The notes: generated by a model not told the origin, from the letters alone. A stretch of DNA of 64,000 nucleotides from Erythrobacter neustonensis (GCF_001663175.1 NZ_CP016033.1:2728001-2792000); one strand, 5' to 3'; shown: positions 8,238 to 17,595, counted from the first letter of the stretch. Numbers and translations: made by a program.

Positions 8238-9365
8238 TTACTCCACGTCCTCGATTTCGACCTTTTCCCCCGTCACCCGCTGCGCGAGCGCGGCGGAAAT
8301 GAAAGGATCGATCGCCCCGTCGAGCACCGCGTCGGGCGCAGTGGAAACGACGCCGGTGCGCAGGTCCTTGACCATCTGATAGGGCTGCAAGACGTAGGAA
8401 CGGATCTGGTGCCCCCAGCCAATATCGCTCTTGGCGGAGTGTTCGGCTGATGCCGCTTCCTCGCGTGCCCGCATCTCCGCTTCGTAGAGACGTGCCTTGA
8501 GCATATTCATCGCGATTTCGCGGTTCTTGTGCTGGCTGCGATCCTGCTGGCTCGCCACCACGATGCCCGAAGGCTGGTGGGTGATGCGCACCGCGGAATC
8601 GGTGGTGTTGACGTGCTGCCCGCCCGCACCGGATGCGCGATAGGTGTCGATCTTGAGATCGGCGGGATTGATGTCGATCTCGAAACTGTCGTCGATCACT
8701 GGATAGACCCAAACGCTCGAGAACGAGGTGTGGCGGCGCGCCGAAGAATCATAGGGGCTGATGCGCACCAGGCGGTGAACGCCGCTTTCGGTCTTGGCAT
8801 AGCCATAGGCGCCATCGCCCTTGATGAGCAGCGTCGCCGACTTGATCCCGGCCTGTTCGCCCGCCTGATACTCGACCGTCTCGACCTTGAAGCCGCGGCG
8901 CTCGGCCCAGCGGCCATACATGCGGAACAGCATTTCGGCCCAGTCCTGGCTTTCGGTGCCGCCTGCGCCAGCGTGAATTTCGAGATAGGTGTCGTTGCCG
9001 TCGGCCTCGCCCGAAAGCAGCGCCTGCACCTTGTCCGCATCCGCCCGGTCGGCGAGCGCGGCCAGCGTTGCCAGACCATCGTCGATAATCGAGTCCTCGC
9101 CCTCGGCCTCGCCCATTTCGACGAATTCGACCGCATCGGCCATTTCAGCCTCGATCTCGCGCACGGTGTTGACCGCGGTTTCAAGCGTCTTCTGCTCGCG
9201 GCTGATCGCCTGCGCCTGCTTGGGATTGTCCCACAGGTTCGGGTCCTGCACGCGTGCATTCAGCTCGTCGAGCCGGCGCAGCGCGCGGTCCCAGTCGAGC
9301 GATAGCCGCACCAGCGAGAGCGCCGCTTCGATCCGGTTGATATAGGCCTGGCCTTCGGCCCGCAT
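8238..9365 (-). CDS. prfB: Peptide chain release factor 2
   Basis: 375 residues. RF2 recognises UGA and UAA stop codons and triggers peptide release. The GGQ tripeptide is at 248-250 (GAGGQHVNTTDSAVRITH) and the codon-recognition tripeptide is SPY at 203-205 (RISPYDSSARRHTSF), where E. coli has SPF; to my knowledge the Tyr form is ordinary in alphaproteobacteria. The frame is continuous from ATG 9365 (MRAEGQAYINRIEA, preceded by AAAGGA), so there is no programmed +1 frameshift autoregulation as in E. coli. It sits last in the amidase-PBP1a-peroxiredoxin-prfB run, the order often seen downstream of rne in alphaproteobacteria. Confidence 0.97.
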   Translation of the reverse strand: MRAEGQAYINRIEAALSLVRLSLDWDRALRRLDELNARVQDPNLWDNPKQAQAISREQKTLETAVNTVREIEAEMADAVEFVEMGEAEGEDSIIDDGLATLAALADRADADKVQALLSGEADGNDTYLEIHAGAGGTESQDWAEMLFRMYGRWAERRGFKVETVEYQAGEQAGIKSATLLIKGDGAYGYAKTESGVHRLVRISPYDSSARRHTSFSSVWVYPVIDDSFEIDINPADLKIDTYRASGAGGQHVNTTDSAVRITHQPSGIVVASQQDRSQHKNREIAMNMLKARLYEAEMRAREEAASAEHSAKSDIGWGHQIRSYVLQPYQMVKDLRTGVVSTAPDAVLDGAIDPFISAALAQRVTGEKVEIEDVE

Positions 9366-9439
9366 GGGTAGTCCTTTTCGGGGTGATGAGTTCAAGGCCG
9401 ATGCGCTTAACGCGGGCGGCGCGATTGTAAAGTCGTGCG

Positions 9440-9970
9440 CTACTTCGCGAGCGCGCGGACCGCCGCCAAAGTCTTGTCGACATGGCTGCGATAATCGGCG
9501 TCCGAGTGCACCGCAGCGATCCGCCCGTCCTGCGCAATCACATAGGACGTGCGCCGGGTCAGCCCGGACGGCCCGGCCACATCATAGGCGCGGCCGATCT
9601 GCGGCGAGGCGACACCGACGGGGAATGCATCGCGGCATTCCTTGCGGCTGAAATCCTTTAGCGTTTCGATATTGTCGGCAGACATGCCGATAACGCTCGC
9701 GCCAGCCGCTTTGAACTTGGGGATCGCGGCGGCGAAGGCGTTCGCTTCGAGCGTGCAGCCCGATGTGAAGGCCTTGGGGTAGAAATAGAGCACCACCGGC
9801 CCGCGCGCCAATGCCGCTTTCAGATTGAAGCCGAACGCCTTGCCCGCGAGCGCGGCACGCGTGGTGAAGGCGGGAGCGGCAGCGCCCTTCGGCAATTCGG
9901 CGGCCGCGCCGGTGGAAAGAAGGCCGGCTGAGACCAGCGCGGTCATCGAGGCTAGGAAGCGATGGGTCAT
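9440..9970 (-). CDS. Exported peroxiredoxin, AhpC/TSA Bcp-like
   Basis: 176 residues. A signal peptide (MTHRFLASMTALVSAGLLSTGAAAELP, likely cut after GAAA) is followed by a thioredoxin-fold peroxiredoxin. The peroxidatic Cys is C72 in FYPKAFTSGCTLEANAF (Bcp/PrxQ proteins usually have TPGCT), and a second Cys, C112 in RKECRDAF, may be the resolving residue. It would reduce peroxides in the periplasm; the electron donor is not evident. It lies between PBP1a and prfB on the same strand, 43 bp after PBP1a and 74 bp before prfB. Confidence 0.9.
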   Translation of the reverse strand: MTHRFLASMTALVSAGLLSTGAAAELPKGAAAPAFTTRAALAGKAFGFNLKAALARGPVVLYFYPKAFTSGCTLEANAFAAAIPKFKAAGASVIGMSADNIETLKDFSRKECRDAFPVGVASPQIGRAYDVAGPSGLTRRTSYVIAQDGRIAAVHSDADYRSHVDKTLAAVRALAK

Positions 9971-10013
9971 AGGCCTTGCAACCCGCTACCCGGCCGACCG
10001 GTTCCGCGCATCC

Positions 10014-12554
10014 TCATTCGGCTGGCACCTCGTCCACGATCACCTCTTCCTTCGGCGTATCGACCACCGCGCGTTCGGCATTGCGCCGCCCGGCCCTGAT
10101 CAACGCGAGGATCTCGTTGCGCTTGGCGGTGATCTCGTCCTGCCGGGTATAACGCTCGGGCTCGGTATCGGGCTTGAAGGCTTCCCAGATGATCGCCGAT
10201 TTGGGATCGTCGGTCGGCCAGCCATCGAGCACGCGCTTGCCCGAACGCCGGTCGATCCGCACCATCCGGACGCCCGCCGGCGCAACCGCGGGAAGATCGG
10301 ACCATTTGGCCTTGGTCTTTTCGATCAGGCTTTTGATGATCGGCGCGGAGATCGTGCCGCCATAGGCATAGCCGCCCATGTTGCGCGGCTGGTCGAAGCC
10401 GACATAGGCGCCTGCGATCATGCTCTGCGTGCCGCCGATGAACCACACGTCCTTCGGCCCGGTGGTCGTCCCGGTCTTGCCGAACAGCGGGAGATTGAGC
10501 GGATTGAGCACGGTCGCGGTGCCGCGGCTGACTGCGCCGCGCAGCATGTGCATGACCTGGAACGCGGTGCGCGCATCCATCGCCTGCGTGCCGCTCACAC
10601 CGAGGCGGGGCATCGGCTTGCCGTCCCACCGCGGGGCATTGCACCCCCGGCACTCGCGCATGTCCGCGCGCCACAAGACCTTGCCGCGCCGGTCCTGCAC
10701 ATAATCGATAACCGTCGGTGGATTGAGGCGTCCGTGATTGGCGAGCGCCGAATAGGCCGCGACCATCTTCACCAAGGTCGTCTCGCCCGCCCCCAGCGCG
10801 GTCGAGGGATAGGCGGGGAACTTGCCGATCCCCAGCCTCTCGATCCCCTTGACGACATTGGGCATGCCCGCCGTCATGCCGATCTGCACGGTCATGATGT
10901 TCTGCGACTGTTCAAGGCCGTAGCGCATCGGATGCTGACCGCCGCTGCCCGTGCCGCGAATGCACTTTTCGCCGAGGTTGGCGCCTTGGTAGTAGCAGAA
11001 GCGGTTGTTATCGACCTGCGTCGACGGGGTCATCCCGCTATCGAGCCCGGCGGCATAGACGAAGGGCTTGATCGTCGATCCGGGCTGCCGCATCGCCTGC
11101 GTCGCGCGGTTGAAATCGGACAGGCGGTGATCGAACCCGCCCTGCATCGCCATGATCCGCCCGGTCTGCGCCTGTTCCACCACCAGCGCGCCCTGCGCTT
11201 CGGGGATCGTGCGCACGTTCCAGCGGTTGCCCGACGGGCTGGCCGCGATCACGTCGCCGGCCTTGAGGCCATTGGGAAGCCCGCCCAGCGCCGCCTCGGT
11301 CCCGTCCGAAAACCCGATCCGCGCATTCTGGCCCGAGCGGCTGGTGACGACCCCGACGCGCCAGTCCTTGTAACTGATGCCCAGCGGCGAGGATTGCAGC
11401 TGGCTGGCCCAATTGCCGTCGCTCACGTCGATCGTGGCAATCGGCCCCGCCCACGCGCGCCCGCCGTGATAGCGCAGCAATCCTTCGCGCAAGGCATCGC
11501 GCGCGGCGATCTGCATTTCGGGGTCGAGGCTGGTGCGCACCCACAAACCGCCGGCATAAACCGACGTCGGCCCGTCCTCAGCGTTCTCGCCGAACCGCTC
11601 GATCAACTGGCGACGCACTTCCTCGAGGAAATAGCCCGCATCGACCGAGCGTTCGCGGCGCTGCGTGACCAGACCCAGCGGCATCGCCGCGGCGGCGCTG
11701 CGTTCGGCCGCGGTGATGAACCCGTTGGCTTCCATCTGGCCGAGCACGAAATTGCGCCGTTCGATCGCTGCGGCTTCCTGACCCTTGCGTCCGTAACGTT
11801 CGGGAGCTTTGGGCAGGATCGCAAGGAACGCCATCTCGTGCAGCGCCAGCTTGTCGACGTCCTTGTCGAAATAGGCGCGCGCGGCCGCCTGCACGCCGAA
11901 CGAACGACGGCCAAGGGGGATTTCGTTGAGGTAGAGTTCGAGAATTTCCTGCTTGGTCAGCACCTGCTCGATGCGGCCCGCGAGCACCATTTCCTTGAGC
12001 TTGCGCGTGACCGAATATTCGTCGCTCAAAAGGAGGTTCTTGGCGACCTGCTGGGTGATGGTCGAACCGCCCACCGCGCGCTCGCCCGTCCCGGCCTTGC
12101 GGGCGTAATCGAACACCGCATTCGCCGTGCCGAAGAAATCGACTCCGCCATGGCTGAAAAAGGTCTTGTCCTCAGCCGACAGATAGGATTCGATCAGTTT
12201 CTGCGGAAAGTCGGCATATTGGAGCTGCACCCGCCGCTCGCGCGCATAGGTGTGGATGATCTCGCCATCGGCTCCGCGCACCACCGTGGGGAGCGGCGTT
12301 TCGTAGGTGAGCAATGCTTCCGCTTCGGGCAGATCGCTCGCCAGCCAGACGAACACCGCGATCCACAAGAGCACGACAAGCCCGAAGCCGATTGCCGCCA
12401 GCTTGAAGAGGCGGCTGGTGCGCCACCGATCGCCGAACCACACGGCCGCCCCGCGCACGTCGCGGTTGAGGCGGTAACGCAGGTAAGCCCATGTCGAGGG
12501 GGCGGCGGGATCGCCCGCAATCTGAGGGCCGGAGGATGGGACTGGGTCGTTCAT
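10014..12554 (-). CDS. mrcA: Penicillin-binding protein 1A (bifunctional transglycosylase/transpeptidase)
   Basis: 846 residues. A short cytoplasmic N-terminus (about 45 residues) is followed by one membrane helix (LFKLAAIGFGLVVLLWIAVFVWLA), the GT51 glycosyltransferase domain (SAEDKTFFSHGGVDFFG with the catalytic Glu, then GGSTITQQVAKNLLL), and a C-terminal transpeptidase with S493 in PGSTIKPF and KTGT at K693 (FGKTGTTTGP). It polymerises and cross-links peptidoglycan in the periplasm. The start MNDPVPSSGP at 12554 is 54 bp after the amidase stop, so the two cell-wall genes are probably one transcript. A linker segment with several Cys (RECRGCNAP and an earlier EKCIRG) lies between the two transpeptidase motifs. 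Confidence 0.96.
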   Translation of the reverse strand: MNDPVPSSGPQIAGDPAAPSTWAYLRYRLNRDVRGAAVWFGDRWRTSRLFKLAAIGFGLVVLLWIAVFVWLASDLPEAEALLTYETPLPTVVRGADGEIIHTYARERRVQLQYADFPQKLIESYLSAEDKTFFSHGGVDFFGTANAVFDYARKAGTGERAVGGSTITQQVAKNLLLSDEYSVTRKLKEMVLAGRIEQVLTKQEILELYLNEIPLGRRSFGVQAAARAYFDKDVDKLALHEMAFLAILPKAPERYGRKGQEAAAIERRNFVLGQMEANGFITAAERSAAAAMPLGLVTQRRERSVDAGYFLEEVRRQLIERFGENAEDGPTSVYAGGLWVRTSLDPEMQIAARDALREGLLRYHGGRAWAGPIATIDVSDGNWASQLQSSPLGISYKDWRVGVVTSRSGQNARIGFSDGTEAALGGLPNGLKAGDVIAASPSGNRWNVRTIPEAQGALVVEQAQTGRIMAMQGGFDHRLSDFNRATQAMRQPGSTIKPFVYAAGLDSGMTPSTQVDNNRFCYYQGANLGEKCIRGTGSGGQHPMRYGLEQSQNIMTVQIGMTAGMPNVVKGIERLGIGKFPAYPSTALGAGETTLVKMVAAYSALANHGRLNPPTVIDYVQDRRGKVLWRADMRECRGCNAPRWDGKPMPRLGVSGTQAMDARTAFQVMHMLRGAVSRGTATVLNPLNLPLFGKTGTTTGPKDVWFIGGTQSMIAGAYVGFDQPRNMGGYAYGGTISAPIIKSLIEKTKAKWSDLPAVAPAGVRMVRIDRRSGKRVLDGWPTDDPKSAIIWEAFKPDTEPERYTRQDEITAKRNEILALIRAGRRNAERAVVDTPKEEVIVDEVPAE

Positions 12555-12608
12555 CGCGGCGCGGCAACTAGCACGCGGGGCTTGCCCAAGGCTAGCGGCA
12601 TTGCAACG

Positions 12609-13514
12609 CTATTCCCCACCCGCAGCCCGGGCGCTGCGGCGCGCGAAATAAACCCGGATCGCGCGCGCCAGGACATCGGCATAGGCTGCGCGCCCTGCCG
12701 CCGTGGTCAGCCGCGCGCGGTCGGAACGATTGGTGACGAACCCGCTTTCGAACAGCACCGAGGGCACATCGGGCGCGCGCAGCACCGCGAGCGCGGCGGC
12801 ACGGCTGGGCTGCGGCACGAAGTCGAGCGTGCCTTGCCCTTCGCGCAGCACAAGGCCCGCGAACGCCAGCGCATCTTCCTGCGTGCGCTGCTGCGACAAT
12901 TCGACGAGGATCGCGCTGACATTCTCGCTCGTGCCGGCGATCGTGACCCCGTTGAGCCGGTCGGCATCGTTTTCGCGCGCGGCAAACCGCGCGGCAGCCT
13001 CGCTCGATGCCGCGTTCGACAGCGTGTAAATGCTTGCGCCGCTGATCGCGTCGTTCTGTTCGCCGGCGGAATCGGCATGGATCGAAACGAACAGATCGGC
13101 ATCGAGGCGGCGCGCGATCTCGGGGCGATAGGGCAGAGGCAGAATCCGGTCGTCGGCGCGGGTCAGCGCGACCCGCACCCCGCCTTGCGCCAGCAATGCA
13201 TCGCGCAGCGCCAGCGCCAGCGCGAGCGTGATCGCCTTTTCCTCGAACCGCCTGCCATCGGGATCGGTTCCGATCGCACCGGGATCGCGCCCGCCATGCC
13301 CGGCGTCGATCACTACCAGCGGGCGGGAGGGATCGTCAGGCCCGGCAACCGGCGGCAGATCGAGCGGCGGAACTGGCGGTTCGCCAAGGGAAAACCGCTG
13401 CACATAATCGCGTCCCCAGGTGGGGACCGGGATCGTCACCCCCACCGCCTTGGCACCGCCAAGCAGCGCTGCCGGTAGCAGCAGAACCAACAAAAGAAGC
13501 GTGCGGTAACTCAT
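12609..13514 (-). CDS. N-acetylmuramoyl-L-alanine amidase, Amidase_3 (AmiC type)
   Basis: 301 residues. An N-terminal hydrophobic segment (MSYRTLLLLVLLLPAALLGGAKAVG) acts as signal peptide or anchor. The Zn-dependent Amidase_3 domain shows VVIDAGHGGRDPGAIG (first His ligand), the Glu in FEEKAITLALAL, SIHADSA (second His) and VLFESGFVTNRSD (catalytic Glu). It cleaves the amide between MurNAc and the stem peptide, usually at the division septum. The AMIN domain common in AmiC is absent, so localisation may differ. The start is ATG 13514; the frame stays open 148 codons upstream but that stretch is the rne leader region. It diverges from rne and heads the amidase-PBP1a unit. Confidence 0.93.
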   Translation of the reverse strand: MSYRTLLLLVLLLPAALLGGAKAVGVTIPVPTWGRDYVQRFSLGEPPVPPLDLPPVAGPDDPSRPLVVIDAGHGGRDPGAIGTDPDGRRFEEKAITLALALALRDALLAQGGVRVALTRADDRILPLPYRPEIARRLDADLFVSIHADSAGEQNDAISGASIYTLSNAASSEAAARFAARENDADRLNGVTIAGTSENVSAILVELSQQRTQEDALAFAGLVLREGQGTLDFVPQPSRAAALAVLRAPDVPSVLFESGFVTNRSDRARLTTAAGRAAYADVLARAIRVYFARRSARAAGGE

Positions 13515-13951
13515 TGCCGTTCGTGGCTTACGTTCTAGCGTAAGCGAAACGCAATAGAGTTGCGGGTCTTGCCCCACAGTGCTAGCGGTGGTGGCAGAGG
13601 GGCCGGAACCGGATGCGCGATGCATCGGCTGCCCGCCTCTCGTCCGGGGACATATCCAATCCAGACCCCGGCAAACACAGGTTGATGCAGTGACAGATCG
13701 CTTTTCCCCGACAACCAGCATCACGCGCCCGGCGCGCCGATGCGGCGTTGGGGCAAAAGGCGCGGCAACTGGCCGCACGCTCGCCATTGCAGACACGCGC
13801 TTCGCGCTGAGCGATGCCGGCCTTACCGCCGCCGTCGCTCGCACCGCGATTTTCCTTTCCGGCACGACCGCTTGTCTTGCCGGTTCCCCACAATATTCGC
13901 GCCCCCTTCGTCCGCTTCTGCGGCGCTGGCAGGGCGCATGGAGACCAATCA
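13515..13951 (+). other. 437-bp intergenic region and likely rne 5' leader
   Basis: This is the longest gene-free stretch in the window, between the divergent amidase and rne. It holds a perfect 7-bp inverted repeat (GCTTACG at 13526-13532 and CGTAAGC at 13539-13545, 6-nt spacer) 12 bp from the amidase start. A weak promoter-like TTGCGG (13560-13565) with CTAGCG-type bases about 17 bp on could serve rne. If so, rne has a leader of more than 300 nt. Long rne leaders in other proteobacteria mediate autoregulation by RNase E; that role is inference here. No small gene was recognised inside. Confidence 0.45.
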
Positions 13952-16792
13952 ATGGCAACGCGCATGCTTATCGATGCGCGCCACCCGGAAGAAACACGGG
14001 TGGCGGTACTGCAGGGCAACCGGATTGAGGAGTTCGACTTTGAATCTGCCGAACACAAGCAGATCAAGGGCAATATCTACCTCGCCAAGGTAACCCGCGT
14101 CGAACCTTCGCTGCAGGCGGCTTTCGTCGACTTCGGCGGCAATCGTCACGGCTTCCTCGCTTTCAGCGAAATCCACCCCGACTATTACCAGATCCCCAAG
14201 GCTGACCGCGACGCGCTGTTGGCTGAAGAAGCCGAAGCCGCCGAAGAAGAAGAGCGTCTGCGCGCCGAAGAAGAGGCCGATGGCATATCGCCGGGCGCCG
14301 AATACGACGCCGAGGACGAAAGCGGCGACGCGCTTGCAGAAGATTTCGCCGAAAACGGCGTCGAGGAAGTCGATACCTCGGACAAGGACGATGTCGCCAC
14401 GATCGAAGGCGGCGCTTCGGACGACGACGGCAGCGATCAGGATGCCGGCGACAGCGAAGAGAGCAGCGAGCACGCAGGCGAAGAAGGTGACAACGGCGAG
14501 GAACGCCGCGGGCGTGGCCGTGGCCGCCGCCGTCAGGGCAAGGGCGATCGCGGCGGCGACAAGGGCGGCAATGACAAGGGTGGCCGCAGCCGCGCCAAGC
14601 AGGTCGACGAAGTGCGCGCCAAGCGCATGGCGCTGCGTCGCCGCTACAAGATCCAGGACGTTATCCAGCGCCGCCAGGTGCTGCTCGTCCAGGTCGTCAA
14701 GGAAGAACGCGGCAACAAGGGCGCGGCGCTGACCACCTATCTCAGCCTTGCTGGGCGCTACACCGTGCTGATGCCCAACTCGTCGCACGGCGGCGGGATC
14801 AGCCGCAAGATCAGCTCGACCAGCGATCGCAAGCGGTTGAAGGACATGGTTTCGGACCTGAAGCTGCCCAAGAGCATGGGTCTGATCGTCCGCACCGCGG
14901 GCATGAGCCGCACCAAGCCCGAGATCAAGCGCGACTTCGATTACCTCGCGCGCGTCTGGGATGAAATCCGCGAAAAGACGCTCGCCTCGGTTGCGCCGGC
15001 GCTGATCCATTCGGACAGCGACCTGATCAAGCGCGCGATCCGCGACATCTACAACAAGGAAATCGAGGAAGTCGTCGTCGAGGGCGAGGACGGCTACAAG
15101 TCGGCCAAGGCCTTCATGAAGCTCCTCATGCCCAGCCATGCACGCCGGGTGAAGGCCTATTCGGACCCCGTGCCCCTGTTCCAGCGCTATGGCGCGGAAG
15201 ACCAGCTGCGCGCGATGTATGATCCGATGGTGCAGCTGAAAAGCGGCGGCTATCTGATCATCAACCCGACCGAGGCATTGGTGTCGATCGACATCAACTC
15301 AGGGAGGTCGACCAAGGAACACGGGATCGAGGCGACCGCGCTTCACACCAATCTCGAAGCCGCGCGCGAAATCGCCCGCCAGTTGCGCCTGCGCGACATG
15401 GCCGGCCTTGTCGTGATCGACTTCATCGACATGGAATATTCGGGCAACATCCGTAAGGTCGAAAAGGCCATGAAGGATGCGCTCAAGAACGATCGCGCGC
15501 GCATCCAGGTCGGCCGCATTTCCAGCTTCGGGCTGATGGAAATGAGCCGTCAGCGCCTGCGCACCGGCGTGCTCGAAGCGACCACCCGGCCCTGCCCGCA
15601 TTGCGATGGCACGGGTCTCGTGCGCACGGCTTCGTCGGCAGGGCTTTCGGCGCTCCGTCTGATCGAGGACGAGGCTGCACGCGGCAAGGGCACGCAGATC
15701 CGTCTGGCCGCCAGCACCGAAGCGGCGATCTACCTCCTCAACGAAAAGCGCGCCGATCTGGTCGAAATCGAGCATCGCTACGGCGTCACTGTCGAAGTCA
15801 TCCCCGAGGGCGAGGACGAAGGCGCCAAGATGATGGTGTCGAGCTCGGGCCCGCGCCCGGTCCACGCCCCCAAGTTCGAGCCGATCGTCGACGATGAAGA
15901 CGATGATCTTCCCGAGGAGGAGGACGATTTCGCCGAGGACGAGGGCGAGGAGCCCGAAGCCCGTCAGCCGCGCCGCGAACGCGGCGAACAGGGTGACAAC
16001 GGCGACGACAACGGGCGCAAGAAGAAGCGCCGCCGCCGGCGTGGTGGCCGTGGGCGCACCCGCGATCGTGAAGAAGGCGACGAGGGCGAGGCGCGCAGCG
16101 ACTCCGACGAGCGCGAGGATGAAGCGGCCAGCGAAGCGGGCGCTGAAGGCGCCGGCGAGGCAGGCGAAACCGAAGCATCCGAAGATGGCGAAAGCCGTCC
16201 CAAGAAGCGTCGCCGCCGCGGTGGCCGCGGCCGCAAGCGCCGCGATGGCGACGAGCAGGGCGTTGATGGCGAGGCCGTAACCGGCGAGCAGTCGGACGAC
16301 GTAAGCGAGCCTCAGGCCGAAGCCCCGGCAGACAGCGATGCTGGCGAGGCGGAAGCCGCAGCCGATGCGGCGAGCGAAACCGTCGCCGCAGCCGATCCGG
16401 CACCCACTGCCGAAGCGCCGGCCGAAAAGCCCAAGCGGGTGCGTGCGCCGCGCAAGAAGAAGGTCGTCGAAGCCGATCCGGCCGAGCCTGCCGCCGACAC
16501 AGCCGCGCCCGAGGCCGCACCCGCTGAAGCCGAGGCCGCTCCGGCCGAAAAGCCCAAGCGCAAGCGCGCCCCGCGCAAGGCCAAGGCGGCTGCGGCCGAC
16601 CCGGTCGAGAGCCTTTCGCAGCAGGTGGCCGAGGACATGGCGGTGATCGCGGGTCCCGATGACGCTCCGCAGACCGCCGAAGCGATGGCCGCCGAGAGCG
16701 CACCGGATGAGGCCGCCGCCGCATCCGAAGCGGGCGGCGATGCCGAAGCCAAGCCGCGCCGCGGTTGGTGGCAGCGCACGTTCGGCGAATAG
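13952..16792 (+). CDS. rne: Ribonuclease E
   Basis: 946 residues. It is an endoribonuclease that starts mRNA decay and processes rRNA, and scaffold of the degradosome. The S1 domain (residues 37-75, resuming after 235) is split by an insert at about 90-235 that is strongly acidic, then Arg/Gly-rich (RRGRGRGRRRQGKGDRGG). The catalytic Asp pair is D447 (VSIDINSG) and D490 (VVIDFIDME), and the Zn-link is C548-x2-C551 (CPHCDGTG); the spacings equal those of E. coli. The C-terminal third (about 640-946) is low complexity, alternating acidic and Arg-rich blocks and Ala/Pro-rich repeats of EKPKRVRAPRKKK type, ending in RRGWWQRTFGE, typical of sphingomonad RNase E. The start is ATG 13952 (MATRMLIDAR). 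Confidence 0.97.
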   Translation: MATRMLIDARHPEETRVAVLQGNRIEEFDFESAEHKQIKGNIYLAKVTRVEPSLQAAFVDFGGNRHGFLAFSEIHPDYYQIPKADRDALLAEEAEAAEEEERLRAEEEADGISPGAEYDAEDESGDALAEDFAENGVEEVDTSDKDDVATIEGGASDDDGSDQDAGDSEESSEHAGEEGDNGEERRGRGRGRRRQGKGDRGGDKGGNDKGGRSRAKQVDEVRAKRMALRRRYKIQDVIQRRQVLLVQVVKEERGNKGAALTTYLSLAGRYTVLMPNSSHGGGISRKISSTSDRKRLKDMVSDLKLPKSMGLIVRTAGMSRTKPEIKRDFDYLARVWDEIREKTLASVAPALIHSDSDLIKRAIRDIYNKEIEEVVVEGEDGYKSAKAFMKLLMPSHARRVKAYSDPVPLFQRYGAEDQLRAMYDPMVQLKSGGYLIINPTEALVSIDINSGRSTKEHGIEATALHTNLEAAREIARQLRLRDMAGLVVIDFIDMEYSGNIRKVEKAMKDALKNDRARIQVGRISSFGLMEMSRQRLRTGVLEATTRPCPHCDGTGLVRTASSAGLSALRLIEDEAARGKGTQIRLAASTEAAIYLLNEKRADLVEIEHRYGVTVEVIPEGEDEGAKMMVSSSGPRPVHAPKFEPIVDDEDDDLPEEEDDFAEDEGEEPEARQPRRERGEQGDNGDDNGRKKKRRRRRGGRGRTRDREEGDEGEARSDSDEREDEAASEAGAEGAGEAGETEASEDGESRPKKRRRRGGRGRKRRDGDEQGVDGEAVTGEQSDDVSEPQAEAPADSDAGEAEAAADAASETVAAADPAPTAEAPAEKPKRVRAPRKKKVVEADPAEPAADTAAPEAAPAEAEAAPAEKPKRKRAPRKAKAAAADPVESLSQQVAEDMAVIAGPDDAPQTAEAMAAESAPDEAAAASEAGGDAEAKPRRGWWQRTFGE

Positions 16793-16816
16793 GCCGGGCG
16801 CACAGCCAGGAAATCG

Positions 16817-16852
16817 AGGGGCGGGAAGGAGCGATCCTTTCCGCCCCTTTTT
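16817..16852 (+). terminator. Rho-independent terminator after rne
   Basis: A 14-bp stem (16817-16830 with 16835-16848, one G-U pair) closes a GCGA tetraloop and is followed by a T-run to 16852. It lies 24 bp after the rne stop, before the converging methyltransferase gene. It is one of the two strongest terminators in the window. Confidence 0.9.
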
Positions 16853-16875
16853 CAGGTGATCGGCGCGGAACCCCC

Positions 16876-17508
16876 TCATCCGGCCTTGCGCGCCACGCCC
16901 CATTCCATCCACCCGGCAAACTGCGGGGCCTTGGGGGTATAGCCCTCCCCCAACGGCGCAACCGCAAAGCCGGCATCCGCAAACGCGGCGCCGATCGGCC
17001 GCGTCAGGTGGCACCCGCCTGCAAGCCGTTTCCACAAGGGCTCGATCCGCCGCTGCCATCGCCGCACCCCGGTATCAGGCGCGCGGCCATGTTCGAGAAA
17101 CAGCACCGCACCCCCGGGGCGCAAAATGCGCCGCAACTCGCGCATCACCTGCGGCGGGTCCTCCACCGAACACAGCGTGAAGGTGCACACCGCAAAGTCG
17201 AAACTGGCATCGGCAAAGGGGATCGCCTCGCCCCGCCCTTGCCTCAGATCCGCTGCCCAGCCCTTTTCCCGGGCGGCGATCCGCGCGCTGTCAAGCAGTC
17301 CTTTGTGCGGGTCGATCCCGGCGTAGGAGGTGATCGCAAGCGGATCGTAGAGCGCGTGGTTGATCCCGCCCCCGCAGCCAAGCTCGAACACGTCGCCGCG
17401 CGCAAGCGGCACCACCGCCGCGCGGCGCTTCATCACCTGGCCCTGACTGCACGCGCAAGTGATCAAGCGCGGCATCACCTTCGCTTCGTACCAGTCTGAC
17501 AAACCCAT
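16876..17508 (-). CDS. Class I SAM-dependent methyltransferase
   Basis: 210 residues, cytoplasmic. Motif I is DVFELGCGGGINHALYD, followed by YAGIDPHKGLL, the post-motif AIPFADASFDFAVCTFTLCSVEDPPQVMRELRRILRPGG, and LFLEHG. The arrangement resembles UbiE-like and METTL7-like small-molecule methyltransferases (a C-terminal RPIGAAFADAGF stretch is also typical). The substrate is not apparent. The start ATG 17508 (MGLSDWYEAKVMPRLI) looks right because homologous proteins begin in the same way. It is monocistronic and diverges from the small membrane protein at 17596. Confidence 0.85.
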   Translation of the reverse strand: MGLSDWYEAKVMPRLITCACSQGQVMKRRAAVVPLARGDVFELGCGGGINHALYDPLAITSYAGIDPHKGLLDSARIAAREKGWAADLRQGRGEAIPFADASFDFAVCTFTLCSVEDPPQVMRELRRILRPGGAVLFLEHGRAPDTGVRRWQRRIEPLWKRLAGGCHLTRPIGAAFADAGFAVAPLGEGYTPKAPQFAGWMEWGVARKAG

Positions 17509-17595
17509 CGCGCACGTCCCCTCTTTCGCGTCAGGACAAAGCGTGCCACCTTATCGCCCGGTTGCCAAATCGGCTTTCTGGGAGGGATGCCAGTC

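Noticed and set aside
9825..13478. Plus-strand open frame of 1217 codons
   Set aside because: It runs opposite peroxiredoxin, PBP1a and the amidase, which all have complete motifs; long antisense frames are expected in GC-rich codon usage.
15299..17059. Minus-strand open frame of 586 codons opposite rne
   Set aside because: Low-complexity Gly/Ala/Phe/Leu translation generated by the antisense of the Glu/Arg/Ala-rich RNase E tail.
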